A program made the translations under genes and the position numbers. Shown piece by piece: positions 33,818 to 43,980 of a stretch of DNA of 64,000 nt. A model generated the notes under the pieces. It was not told the DNA's origin. It was given only the letters and a program-made list of their open reading frames with translations, and made no database searches. The stretch comes from Gillisella vitis (GTDB lineage Bacteria; Pseudomonadota; Alphaproteobacteria; Rhizobiales; Rhizobiaceae): NCBI RefSeq assembly GCF_021559775.1, contig NZ_CP056049.1:434001-498000 (forward strand), in the 5' to 3' direction. The first letter of the stretch is position 1. Each line of letters starts with the position of its first letter.

Positions 33818-36800
33818 ACGAGGTTTTCGCAAAGATTGCCGGGCTTTCGCCGGAGCGGCGGGCGCTGCTGGAACAAAAGCTGAAAGCACAAGGCATCACG
33901 GTTCCCGCCCCCTCCGGCATCCAGCCACGGGCAGACCGCGAGGCTGCGGTTCCGCTGTCATCGGCGCAAAAACGCCTCTGGTTCATGCAGCAACTGGAAC
34001 CCGGCACCGTGGCCTATAACATGAACCTAGCACTTCGGCTGAAAGGTCCGCTTGACCGCGCAGCCCTGTCTCGCGCCTATGCCGCCCTGATTGCGCGGCA
34101 CGAACCCCTGCGGACACGGTTTACGATGGGCGAGGATGGCCAGCCGCAGCAAATTGTCGAGGCATCCGGCGCAGCCGATATTGGCTATCACGATTGCCGA
34201 CAGCATCCAGACCCGGAAAAGGAAGCCCGTCTTCAGCTCAAAGCATTTGTCGAGACGCCCTATGATCTCACCCGCCCGCCGATCCGCGCGACGCTCGTCG
34301 GGGTTCACGAGCACGAGCATGTGCTGGCGCTCGGCATGCATCATATCATCAGCGACCGCTGGTCGATGGGCGTCTTTGCCCGCGATCTCTCAACCCTCTA
34401 CCATGCCGAAGCGACGGGAACAGCAGCAGTGCTTGCGCCCCTTCCAGTGCAGTTTGCCGATTGGACGCTGTGGCAGCGCGACTTGCTGGACGGTCCCACT
34501 CTTGCCAACCAGCTCGCCTATTGGACAGAAAGCCTTGCGGGCGAGCTGCCCGTGCTGGAATTGCCATTGGACCGGCCACACAGCCTGACAGCGAGCTTCA
34601 GCGGCGCACACCTTCCCGTTTTGATCGACCGGGCATTGTCGCTCAGGCTGCGGGCGCTCGCCGCCGAGCAGAATGTCAGTCTGTTCACATTGCTGCTTGC
34701 CGCCTTCAACGTGCTCTTGCATCTCTATACCGACAGCGACGATATCATCCTTGGCAGCGAGGTTGCCAACCGCGACCGGCCCGAGACGCAGACCATGATG
34801 GGGCCGCTGGTCAACACGCTTGTCTTTCGCAACGACCTGTCCGGCGATCCGGCCTTTTTGGTTCTGCTCCAGAAGGTCGCCGATGCTGTGCGCCGTGGCC
34901 TTGCCCATCAGGATATTCCGTTCGAGCGCCTCGTTGAAGCGATCAATCCAGAGCGCTCGCTCTCGGACCTGAACCCGCTCTTCAACGTGAAATTCGACAT
35001 CCAGCACAGCGTTGCACCGCCGCCGGGTCTGCATGGCCTGACGATTGAAACCTATCCGCTGCGCGAAGTGGCAACAAAATATGACTTGCGCTTCAACCTT
35101 GAAGATGACCAGCCGGACATCAAGGGCAAGATCGAATATTCGAGCCAGATTTTCAATGAGAGCACCATCGCCTCTATGCTTGCCCGTTTTGAGCGCCTGC
35201 TGGAGCTTGTGGTGCGCGACCCCTCGCGGCGGCTCTCGACGCTTTCACTGCTGGCACCTGAGGAGGAAGCGGCCATCATCGCGGCGGGTGCCGGTCCAGT
35301 GCGGGATTATCCGGTTGAGGAATGCCTGCATGATCTCTTCCTGAAACAGGTCGAGGAAACGCCGGATGCGGACGCGGTGACCGATGGCGACCTCACCTGG
35401 TCCTATCGCGACCTCGAAGCGCAGTCTTCGCGCATTGCCGCAAATCTGGTTGCGGCTGGTGTCAAGCCCGGCGACCGGGTGGGCATCTGCATGCGCCGCT
35501 CGCCCCGGATGATCGCAGGTATCCTTGGCATCATGCGTGCAGGCGCGGCCTATGTGCCGCTTGATGCCGATTATCCGCCAAGCCGCCTCGCCTTCATTGC
35601 CGAGGACAGCGGGATTACCATCCTGCTCGCTGATCATCGCCCGGCCTTCGTCACGCCAACGCAAACGCTCCTTGACGTCACGACATTGCCGGATATCCGG
35701 CTGGAGGCGCGGCCTGCCGTCTCACCGAACCATCTCGCCTACATCATCTATACATCCGGATCGACGGGCAGGCCCAAGGGCGTGGCGATAGAACACCGCT
35801 CCGTCGTCGCCTTCATGTATTGGGCGCGGGAGCGGTTCAGCCGCGAAGAGGTGGCGCGCATGCTGGTGCCGACCTCAATCAGCTTTGACCTGTCGATCTT
35901 CGAACTCTATGCGCCTCTCGTCCTCGGCGGCACGCTCGTTGTCGCAGATCATTTTCTGGCACTGCCGCAGCTTGCCGCCAAGGTTGATGTGACTTTCATC
36001 AATACGGTCCCAAGCCTCCTACAAGAACTGCTACAGGAACATCGCTTGCCAAGCAGTGTGCGCACGGCAACCTTCTGCGGAGAGCCCCTGCCAGCAGCAC
36101 TCGTCGCCATCCTGAAACGCGACTACCCGAACCTGCGTATCCTCAATCTCTACGGCCCTTCGGAGGATACCTGCTTTTCAACAGAAGTCCCCTTGCAGGG
36201 CGATCATTATCAGGGCGGCGTCGTGCCCATCGGCAAGCCATTGCCAAACACGCAAGCCTATATTCTCGACCGCGTTGGCCGCCTTCGCCCGCCTGGCCTT
36301 TCCGGCGAGCTTTATCTCGGCGGTACGGGCTTGGCGCGCGGCTATTTTGGCCGACCTGAGCAAACCGCTGAGCGGTTCATTGCCAACCCGTTCTCGAGTG
36401 AACCCGGCTCTCGTCTTTACCGGACCGGGGATCGCATCCGCCGCCGGGCAGATGGTAACCTCGAATTTTGCGGGCGGCTTGACCATCAGGTCAAAGTGCG
36501 CGGCTTGCGCATCGAAACAGGCGAGATCGAGCACAATCTCGAACAGATTGCCGGCGTCGAAAAGGCCGTTGTGGCTGTCACGCAAGGCACTGATCGGCAG
36601 CTTGCTGCGTTCATCGAACCCCAAGACGGCGTGAGACTTGACGAAACCGAGCTGCGCCGGGCGTTGTCCGAAGTCCTCCCCGTGCATATGGTGCCGACGC
36701 TATGGTGCTTCCTGCCGCGCCTGCCACAGCAGCCGAACGGCAAGATTGATCGCGCAGCACTACCATCGCTGGCAGCAACAGTCGCCACCGGGTCCAGCCC

Positions 36801-39800
36801 GCCAGAGACCGAAACGGAACAGCGGGCAGCAGGTGCTTGGGCCGATGTGCTTGCCATCGATTCGATCAGCCGGGACGACAATTTCTTCCGGCTCGGCGGC
36901 CACTCGCTGCTGGCCATGCGCATGATTACCCGGCTGTCGTCATCGCTTCCGACAAATGCCGTGCTGCGAAAGCTGTTTGAATTCCCCCGCCTCAAGGATT
37001 TCGCCGCAGCGCTTGAGCGTGACGAGACGCCGATGGCGGCACCTGCAAACGAGATAGATGCCCTCCCGAATAGTGCGACGATACCTTTGTCCTTTGCCCA
37101 GCAGCGGCTTTGGACATTGGCCGAGCTGGAGCCAGACAGCGCCGCCTACACTGTTCCCGCCGCGATCCGCTTTCATGGCGCGCTTGATCTGGAGGTGTTG
37201 CAACACGCATTCACAGCCCTTTCAACACGCCATCCGGCATTGCGCACGCGGATCGTCAATCGCGATGGCAAACCTGTGGTCGAGATCGGTGGGACCAGCG
37301 AGCCAGACATCGCAATCGTGGATGTGAATGAGGCCACCCTGCCGGAAGTGCTGGCTGCTGCATGCAGGCAGCCATTCAACATGGCGAGTGGTCCTCTCTT
37401 CCGCGCCCGGATTTTCCGTCTCTCCGCTGACGAGCACGTTGTTTTCGTAGCAATCCACCACATTGTCTCGGATGCGCAATCGCTTCAGCTGATGCTGCGG
37501 GATCTGACGCGGTTCTATGATGCGGGCCGACAGGGCAAAGTGGCAGACCTTCCACCGCTCACCCTGACCTATGGTGATTTTGCCGCTTGGCAGCGAAAGC
37601 AGCCGCTGGGCGAGCAGATCGACTATTGGCGCCGCCAGCTGGAACATGCCCCCCCGCTTCTGGAGCTGCCGACGGATTTTCCGCGCGGTGCGCGGCAGGA
37701 ATTCAAGGGCGGCAGCATTCCCTTCCATCTCGATAGCGCGCTTACGGCACGTCTGGTCAATTTTGCCCGTGAGCGGGACGCGACACCTTTCATGGTTCTT
37801 CTCTCCGCCTTTTCGACCCTGCTGTCGCGTTATTCCGGCGCTTCGGATGTCGTCGTCGGAACCCCGGTATCCGAGCGGCCAAACCGCGCGCTGGAGGATG
37901 TTATCGGGCTGTTCGTCAACACGCTGGCGCTGAAACTGACGCATGATGCTGCGACAAGCTTCGAGCAGCAGGTCGCGGCCACGCGTTTGCTCGTCCTTGA
38001 TGCCTTCCGCCATCAGGACGCGCCGTTCGAATGCGTGGTCGATGCCCTCTCGGTCGAGCGAAGCTGGAGCCATAACCCTGTGTTTCAAGTGATGGTCACC
38101 TGGCAAGCCGACGAGCCACGCAGCCCATGCCCTAATGGTCTGACCGCTGCGCCGGTGGTGCTCGCACAGGAAACATCGAAGGTCGATCTGACACTTGACC
38201 TGCGCCATCGCGGCGACCAGTTTTCCGGCACCTTGATCTATCGCAGCGATCTCTTCCGCCAAGAGACGATCCTCCACATGGCCGAGGCTTTCACGGCCTT
38301 GGTCGAGGCTCTTCTATCGGCCCCTGAGCGAGCACAGATCGAAATAGACGGCCTGCCCGAGCGGCAGCGCCAGCAGATCGCCACATGGAACGCGACGGCA
38401 AAGACCTATGATGCGGTGCCAGCAAGCCTGCATGGCTTCTTTGCGCGTTCAACCGAGCGCACACCCGATGCCATTGCCGTCACAGATCGGAACCGGAGCG
38501 CCACCTATGCTGAGCTTGATCGGCAAGCGGAGGCGCTCGCCCGGCATCTCGCCTCCCTTGGCATCGGACGCGGCAGTGCCGTCGGTATTTGCCTTGAGCG
38601 TACCGTCGATCTCATTGCTTCGATTCTTGCCGTCTTGAAAACGGGCGCTGCCTATGTGCCGCTCGATCCCAAATATCCGGCAGATCGGATCGCCTTTGTC
38701 GCAAGGGATGCAAGCCTCTCCCTCATCTTGACAAAAGAAGAGCGCGCCGACTTCGCCGAGATCAATACGCTTGATCCCGCCACTGCATGGAACGAACACG
38801 GCCACGTGCCGACCGCGCGTCTTCCTGAGACGACCGAAGGCAGCGATCTCGCCTATCTCATCTATACCTCCGGCTCGACAGGGCAGCCGAAGGGGGTTGC
38901 AATCGAGCATCGCAATGCGGTTGCCTTCACACATTGGGCGCTCGACACGTTCCCGGCGGAGAGCTTTGCCGGAATGCTGGCGTCAACATCCGTCTGCTTC
39001 GACCTGTCCATCTTCGAAATTTTCGTGACGCTTGCCGCTGGTGGGCGGATCTTCATCGTCGATGATCTTTTCGAACTGCCGGACGCAGCATTTGCGCACG
39101 AGGTCACATTCATCAACACCGTGCCAACACCGATGACCGAACTCATGCGGTTTGGCCCGTTGCCCACCAAGGCAAAAACGGTCTGCCTTGCGGGCGAACC
39201 GCTGCCACCAAGCCTTGCACGCGCGATTCTGGAGACTGGACAGGTTGAGGCGCTGTACAATCTCTATGGGCCCTCCGAGGATACTACCTATTCCACGGGA
39301 TGCCGGTTAGATGACGCGGGGCTGCCCATCCATATCGGCAAGCCCATCACCAACACAACCGCCCATGTCCTTGACGCAGCACTCAATGAAGTGCCAATCG
39401 GCATGCCGGGCGAGCTTTATCTGGCTGGCGAGGGTATCGCGCGCGGCTATCACAATCGCCCGGACCTGACGGCGGAGCGCTTCCTGCCGAACCCGTTTGA
39501 CAGGACCGGCCAAGCCCCCCTGCTCTACAAGACCGGCGACCGCGTTCGTCGGCTGGCCGATGGCAATCTCGACTATCTCGGCCGAACTGATCGCCAGATG
39601 AAAATCAGCGGTTTTCGGATCGAGCCCGGCGAGGTCGAGGCCGTGCTGATGCGCTATCCGGGCGTGACAGGTGCTGCCGTCGATGCCTGGCGTGACAATA
39701 CCGGCTATGCCCGCCTCGCCGCCTGGATTGAGGTGGCGGCACCTATCGGTAAGGCAGCGCTCTCTGCCCATCTGAGCCGAGAACTGCCGCGCCATCTGGT

Positions 39801-41535
39801 GCCAACGTTTTTTGCGATGCTGGACAAGCTTCCGCGCCTGCCGAACGGCAAGCTCGACCGCAAGGCTCTGCCCGATCCATCCGATGAAGCCAAAACGCTT
39901 GCAGAAGACCAGACGCCGCACGATGGCTATGAAGAGAGAATTGCCGCGATCTGGGCGAAACTTCTCGGACGCGAGGCGATTGGACGCAACGACAATTTCT
40001 TTGCGCTTGGTGGAGATTCAATTCTCGCTATTCAGGTCGTGGCTGCGGCGCGCCGCATTGGCATTGCCATCAAGCCACGCGATATTTTCCAATATTCAAC
40101 GCTTGCAGCCCTTGCCGCATCCGTCTCGGATCTGGCGACAGAACTGCCCGAGACCGGACCAATGAGCGGCGACATTCCGCTTGGCCCGGCCCAGCACTGG
40201 TTTTTTGAGCAGAATTACCCTGATATTGCCCATTGGAATCAGGCATTGATGCTGAGGCCCGGCAGGGTGATCAATGAGAAGACGCTTCAGCAGGCTATGG
40301 ACCTTCTCCACCAGACCCATGATGCGCTGCGCAGTCGTTTCTGGCAGCAAGACGGACAGTGGCGTCAATCCGTGACGGAGCTGGAAGGGGCACCGCCGCT
40401 GCGTTCCACCTCTTGTACAGCAACCGAAGCGGATGCCGTGCTTTTAAGCGAGGCGAATGCGCTGCAACGCCGTTTCGATCTCACTGATGGCCCGGTTTGG
40501 GGTGCCACGCTTGTGACCGTCGACGGCTGCGAGCAACGGCTGCTGATCGCAGCGCATCATCTCGTGATCGACGGGGTCTCATGGCGCATTCTCCTTGATG
40601 ACCTTCAAACATGCCTCGCAGCTGGCGAAGCCGGTCTTCAGATGAGCTTGCCGCCCCGCACAACAGGGATTGATAGCTGGGTGCGCGAGCTGAAAGACAG
40701 CGCGGTGTTCGATGGTGAAAAGGACCATTGGAGCACGATGACCGAGGCCAAGACCGCAGCGATCCCGACGGACCGTTCGGGCAGCAATTGCGCTGGCGAT
40801 ACCGACATCGTTGATCTGACAATCGATCCTGACCTCACCGGACGCCTTCTTCGGGACGTGCCGTCCTGCTATCCAATCGATGCCGAAGAAATCATGCTTG
40901 CGGCACTTTACAATGCAATCCGCGATTGGACCGGACACGACAGGCTCCGGCTGATCCTTGAAAGTCATGGCCGGGCAGACCTGTTCGAAGGCGTCGATCT
41001 GAGCCGCACCGTCGGCTGGTTCACAGGCCTTTATCCCGTTCTCTTCGATGTCACCGGGCGCGACAGGCGCACCACATTGCTCTCGGTCAAGGAAAGTCTC
41101 CGCCGTGTTGCAAATGACGGCATCGGCTATGGCGTTCTTAAATATCTGAAGGGCGTTGCATTGCCACAGCTGGAGGATATCGCCGAGATCCGGTTCAACT
41201 ATCTTGGCCAGACGGATACGCTGTTTTCCGGCGATGCGTTGCTGTCACGCGCAGCCGAGCCATCGGGCGATCCGCGTGGGGCGCGCAATGGGCGCGGGGT
41301 GCTCCTTGATATCAATGCAATCATAAGCGGCGGGCATTTGCGCATTCGCCTTGCCTATTCCCGGCAAATCCATGATCGGCAGACAATCGAAACACTCGCG
41401 GCGGGACTGCAAAACCATCTCGAAAGCCTTGTCGATTTCTGCCTGACATCAACCGAAGCCGGCTACACACCAGCGGACTTCAAGCACATGACACTTGATC
41501 AGGATGACCTAGAAGCCATCCTGCGCAATCTCTGA
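33814..41535 (+). CDS. NRPS N3, two modules with epimerisation (C-A-T-C-A-T-E)
   Basis: 2573 residues. The N-terminal helix (LSPERRALLEQKLKAQGI) matches a PKS-to-NRPS docking helix. C1 about 45-480 (HHIISDR), A1 about 500-995, T1 about 1005-1075 (LGGHS), C2 about 1085-1510 (HHIVSDA), A2 about 1530-2020, T2 about 2040-2110 (LGGDS), E about 2125-2555 (HHLVIDG, TVGWFTGLYPV). The last Gly of the HHxxxDG motif is Arg in C1 and Ala in C2, while His and Asp remain. Pockets read D-L-F-N-A-F-L-C-F-K for A1 and D-L-F-N-V-L-L-T-Y-K for A2. The latter resembles the alanine-type pocket DLFNNALTYK. The E domain should give a D-residue for the following DCL-type C domain in N4. Confidence 0.95.
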   Translation: MNEVFAKIAGLSPERRALLEQKLKAQGITVPAPSGIQPRADREAAVPLSSAQKRLWFMQQLEPGTVAYNMNLALRLKGPLDRAALSRAYAALIARHEPLRTRFTMGEDGQPQQIVEASGAADIGYHDCRQHPDPEKEARLQLKAFVETPYDLTRPPIRATLVGVHEHEHVLALGMHHIISDRWSMGVFARDLSTLYHAEATGTAAVLAPLPVQFADWTLWQRDLLDGPTLANQLAYWTESLAGELPVLELPLDRPHSLTASFSGAHLPVLIDRALSLRLRALAAEQNVSLFTLLLAAFNVLLHLYTDSDDIILGSEVANRDRPETQTMMGPLVNTLVFRNDLSGDPAFLVLLQKVADAVRRGLAHQDIPFERLVEAINPERSLSDLNPLFNVKFDIQHSVAPPPGLHGLTIETYPLREVATKYDLRFNLEDDQPDIKGKIEYSSQIFNESTIASMLARFERLLELVVRDPSRRLSTLSLLAPEEEAAIIAAGAGPVRDYPVEECLHDLFLKQVEETPDADAVTDGDLTWSYRDLEAQSSRIAANLVAAGVKPGDRVGICMRRSPRMIAGILGIMRAGAAYVPLDADYPPSRLAFIAEDSGITILLADHRPAFVTPTQTLLDVTTLPDIRLEARPAVSPNHLAYIIYTSGSTGRPKGVAIEHRSVVAFMYWARERFSREEVARMLVPTSISFDLSIFELYAPLVLGGTLVVADHFLALPQLAAKVDVTFINTVPSLLQELLQEHRLPSSVRTATFCGEPLPAALVAILKRDYPNLRILNLYGPSEDTCFSTEVPLQGDHYQGGVVPIGKPLPNTQAYILDRVGRLRPPGLSGELYLGGTGLARGYFGRPEQTAERFIANPFSSEPGSRLYRTGDRIRRRADGNLEFCGRLDHQVKVRGLRIETGEIEHNLEQIAGVEKAVVAVTQGTDRQLAAFIEPQDGVRLDETELRRALSEVLPVHMVPTLWCFLPRLPQQPNGKIDRAALPSLAATVATGSSPPETETEQRAAGAWADVLAIDSISRDDNFFRLGGHSLLAMRMITRLSSSLPTNAVLRKLFEFPRLKDFAAALERDETPMAAPANEIDALPNSATIPLSFAQQRLWTLAELEPDSAAYTVPAAIRFHGALDLEVLQHAFTALSTRHPALRTRIVNRDGKPVVEIGGTSEPDIAIVDVNEATLPEVLAAACRQPFNMASGPLFRARIFRLSADEHVVFVAIHHIVSDAQSLQLMLRDLTRFYDAGRQGKVADLPPLTLTYGDFAAWQRKQPLGEQIDYWRRQLEHAPPLLELPTDFPRGARQEFKGGSIPFHLDSALTARLVNFARERDATPFMVLLSAFSTLLSRYSGASDVVVGTPVSERPNRALEDVIGLFVNTLALKLTHDAATSFEQQVAATRLLVLDAFRHQDAPFECVVDALSVERSWSHNPVFQVMVTWQADEPRSPCPNGLTAAPVVLAQETSKVDLTLDLRHRGDQFSGTLIYRSDLFRQETILHMAEAFTALVEALLSAPERAQIEIDGLPERQRQQIATWNATAKTYDAVPASLHGFFARSTERTPDAIAVTDRNRSATYAELDRQAEALARHLASLGIGRGSAVGICLERTVDLIASILAVLKTGAAYVPLDPKYPADRIAFVARDASLSLILTKEERADFAEINTLDPATAWNEHGHVPTARLPETTEGSDLAYLIYTSGSTGQPKGVAIEHRNAVAFTHWALDTFPAESFAGMLASTSVCFDLSIFEIFVTLAAGGRIFIVDDLFELPDAAFAHEVTFINTVPTPMTELMRFGPLPTKAKTVCLAGEPLPPSLARAILETGQVEALYNLYGPSEDTTYSTGCRLDDAGLPIHIGKPITNTTAHVLDAALNEVPIGMPGELYLAGEGIARGYHNRPDLTAERFLPNPFDRTGQAPLLYKTGDRVRRLADGNLDYLGRTDRQMKISGFRIEPGEVEAVLMRYPGVTGAAVDAWRDNTGYARLAAWIEVAAPIGKAALSAHLSRELPRHLVPTFFAMLDKLPRLPNGKLDRKALPDPSDEAKTLAEDQTPHDGYEERIAAIWAKLLGREAIGRNDNFFALGGDSILAIQVVAAARRIGIAIKPRDIFQYSTLAALAASVSDLATELPETGPMSGDIPLGPAQHWFFEQNYPDIAHWNQALMLRPGRVINEKTLQQAMDLLHQTHDALRSRFWQQDGQWRQSVTELEGAPPLRSTSCTATEADAVLLSEANALQRRFDLTDGPVWGATLVTVDGCEQRLLIAAHHLVIDGVSWRILLDDLQTCLAAGEAGLQMSLPPRTTGIDSWVRELKDSAVFDGEKDHWSTMTEAKTAAIPTDRSGSNCAGDTDIVDLTIDPDLTGRLLRDVPSCYPIDAEEIMLAALYNAIRDWTGHDRLRLILESHGRADLFEGVDLSRTVGWFTGLYPVLFDVTGRDRRTTLLSVKESLRRVANDGIGYGVLKYLKGVALPQLEDIAEIRFNYLGQTDTLFSGDALLSRAAEPSGDPRGARNGRGVLLDINAIISGGHLRIRLAYSRQIHDRQTIETLAAGLQNHLESLVDFCLTSTEAGYTPADFKHMTLDQDDLEAILRNL

Positions 41536-41542
41536 GGGCACC

Positions 41543-43234
41543 ATGCAGAATGCGAGCCAGCGCCTTGAGCGCAACAACATCGCCGACATCTATCCGCTTG
41601 CCCCGATGCAGGAGGGCATCCTTTTTCATTCGGTGTCTTCCCCCGGCGACGGCCTCTACATGCCGCAAACGGCGCTGCGCATCACCGGTACCGTCGATGC
41701 GGACGCTCTGAAGGCGGCGTGGCAAGGCGCAATCGACCGCCATCCGATCCTGCGTTCGGGGTTCTTCTGGGAGGAGCGCGACGAGCCGTTCCAGATCGCC
41801 TTCCGCAGCCTTCCGGTGGCATTCACTACGCTGGACTGGACTGGTAACGATCCGGCAAGCGAGCGTGAACGGCTGCAAGCGCTGTTTTCTGCCAACAGGG
41901 CCGAGCCGTTTGACCTGCGCCGTCCGCCTCTGATCCGGGTCCAATGGATCAGCACAGGACAAGACCAGTCCATCATGGTTGTCTGCTACCACCATATCAT
42001 CCTCGACGGCTGGTCGATCCGTCAATTGCTCGACGAAGTGCTCTCGCTCTATCGGCGCGCGGCAGGCAAGGCCGAGCCAGCCCTTCCGCCCGCCCGCCCT
42101 TACGGCGATTACATCGGTTGGTTGAAGAAACGCGAGCGGGCCGTGTCGCTTCGCTTCTGGAAGGATCGGCTTCAGGGTTTTGCGGGCACAACCCGGCTTC
42201 TGGCAGGGGAAGCGACAGGCCAGTTCGAGCGGCAATGCCGGGAAGTCCCAAAGCCGCTGCATGAGGCCATGCTGGCCTATGGTGCCGCCCATGGGCTGAC
42301 GCTCAACACCCTGCTGCAAGGCGCGCTGTCCTTGCTGATTGCACGCCAGACAGGCAGCCGTGATCTGATTTTCGGCACGACGACAGCCGGGCGCCCAGTG
42401 ACACTGGAGGGCGCAACGACGATGATCGGCCTCTTCATCAATACGCTGCCCGTGCGTGTCCGCCTTAATGAAGGCCTATCCGTCTCGGACTGGCTTGCAA
42501 CCATTCAGAAAGCCCATGCCGAAACGGGCGAACACGACCATGTACCCCTCGCCGCTATCCAAGGCCCGGGCGTTTCGCTTTTCGACACGCTGCTCGTTGT
42601 TGAGAATTTTCCAGTGCAGGCGAAGCGAGCGGATGCGCCCGCGCTGCTCAAAACCGAAGGCATCGACTTTGATGAGCGAACGCATTTTCCGCTCACGCTC
42701 TGGGCAACACCGCATACGGCGGGCCTGACGCTGATGGCCGGTTTCAGCCGCAATATGCTCGCCTCTGAGACCGCAGCGGCTCTGCTCGAACGACTGGGCG
42801 ATATTATCGCCATCATGATCCGCTCATCCACCACAGATGTGTGCGCAATTCTGGATGAACTGCCTTCAGTGATGGCGGCGGCTGGTCTCTCCGGGGCCGG
42901 TTCCGAGGACAGCACCCATTTGATGCCACTGAAACAGGCAGCATCGGGCATCCCGAAATCCGCAACGCCTTCCGCGACTGAAATCACACTGGCGCAAATC
43001 TGGACGGAGGTGCTCAAATCTGGTCCCCTTGATGGGCAGGCTAACTTCTTTGAGCTTGGCGGCCATTCGCTCCTTGCCGTGCGTGTCGCCAGCCGACTTC
43101 GCGGCGCGTTTTGCGTGCCTGTACCAATGCGCGTCCTGTTTGAGCACCCCGTCCTTGCCGACCTTGCGGCCTATATCGACAGCCTTCGCCCGCAAGTTCC
43201 CCCGGCCACAGACCATATCGAGATTGACATATGA
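41543..43234 (+). CDS. NRPS N4, condensation-thiolation didomain without adenylation domain
   Basis: 563 residues. C domain about 10-440, starting IYPLAPMQEGILFH and with HHIILDG; its LAPMQEG start is typical of domains that accept a D-residue, matching the E domain that ends N3. T domain about 475-545 (LGGHS). There is no adenylation domain, so the carrier must be loaded in trans, or the protein only relays or modifies the chain. The acidic tail ending HIEIDI may be a short linear motif that binds the TubC-type docking domain of N2. That would place N4 just before the terminal module. The gene follows N3 by 7 bp. Confidence 0.9.
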   Translation: MQNASQRLERNNIADIYPLAPMQEGILFHSVSSPGDGLYMPQTALRITGTVDADALKAAWQGAIDRHPILRSGFFWEERDEPFQIAFRSLPVAFTTLDWTGNDPASERERLQALFSANRAEPFDLRRPPLIRVQWISTGQDQSIMVVCYHHIILDGWSIRQLLDEVLSLYRRAAGKAEPALPPARPYGDYIGWLKKRERAVSLRFWKDRLQGFAGTTRLLAGEATGQFERQCREVPKPLHEAMLAYGAAHGLTLNTLLQGALSLLIARQTGSRDLIFGTTTAGRPVTLEGATTMIGLFINTLPVRVRLNEGLSVSDWLATIQKAHAETGEHDHVPLAAIQGPGVSLFDTLLVVENFPVQAKRADAPALLKTEGIDFDERTHFPLTLWATPHTAGLTLMAGFSRNMLASETAAALLERLGDIIAIMIRSSTTDVCAILDELPSVMAAAGLSGAGSEDSTHLMPLKQAASGIPKSATPSATEITLAQIWTEVLKSGPLDGQANFFELGGHSLLAVRVASRLRGAFCVPVPMRVLFEHPVLADLAAYIDSLRPQVPPATDHIEIDI

Positions 43235-43977
43235 CGATAACGCCATCACGCCCCGTGCTTCTTTGCCTGCCGCCAGCAGGCACCGGGGCCGGGCTTTTCC
43301 GCAACTGGGTACAAACCGCGCCGAGCACGATGACGGTGCATCCGGTCGCGCTGCCGGGCCGCGAAGCGCGCTATTGCGAACCGGCACCGAGGTCAATTGA
43401 CGCGCTTGCCGATCAACTGGCCGTTGAGCTTGAGCCTTATATCGGCGGGCGCTATGCGATTTTCGGCTATTCGATGGGTGCCCTCCTCGGCTATGAAATC
43501 GCCCGTCGCTTTTCAGCGGCGGGTTTGCCGATGCCGGAGGTGTTTTTCGCGCTCGGATGCAATGCGCCGGACCGCATGGTCTATGAGCGAGAGCCGTTCC
43601 ACACGATGGAAGCCGACGCCTTTCGCCAAGCCCTCATCGATCTCGGCGGAACAGATGCTGAAATCCTCAACAATCCCGAGGCAATGGAGCTTTTCGAACC
43701 GTTGCTGCGCAATGATTTCAGAATATGCGAGACCTATACACATGATGCGACGCGCGGCACGCTCGATTGTCCCGCCCATATTTTCCTCTCTGATGGAGAC
43801 GCCTTTGTAAACCGGCAGGCAGCCGCAGCCTGGTGTGATTTCGTGACCGGCCGCACGCGCCTGCATCCGGTCGCGGGCGCGCATATGCTGGAGCGCCCGG
43901 TACTTGACACGCTGCCCGCGCGACTGGCAACTCTCTGGTTCCGAACTGGCGAAAATCGCCTAAGGCGCGAGGGTTAA
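43231..43977 (+). CDS. Type II thioesterase
   Basis: 248 residues with the alpha/beta-hydrolase nucleophile GYSMGALLGYEIARR (Ser at about residue 90), an Asp in FLSDGDAF and the catalytic His in VAGAHML near the C-terminus. The opening LLCLPPAGTGAGLFRNW is classic for external editing thioesterases of NRPS/PKS systems. These remove wrong acyl groups from carrier domains. The start overlaps the N4 stop. Chain release here is expected from the N2 reductase, so a proofreading role is more likely than product release. Confidence 0.92.
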   Translation: MTITPSRPVLLCLPPAGTGAGLFRNWVQTAPSTMTVHPVALPGREARYCEPAPRSIDALADQLAVELEPYIGGRYAIFGYSMGALLGYEIARRFSAAGLPMPEVFFALGCNAPDRMVYEREPFHTMEADAFRQALIDLGGTDAEILNNPEAMELFEPLLRNDFRICETYTHDATRGTLDCPAHIFLSDGDAFVNRQAAAAWCDFVTGRTRLHPVAGAHMLERPVLDTLPARLATLWFRTGENRLRREG

Positions 43978-43980
43978 GCG

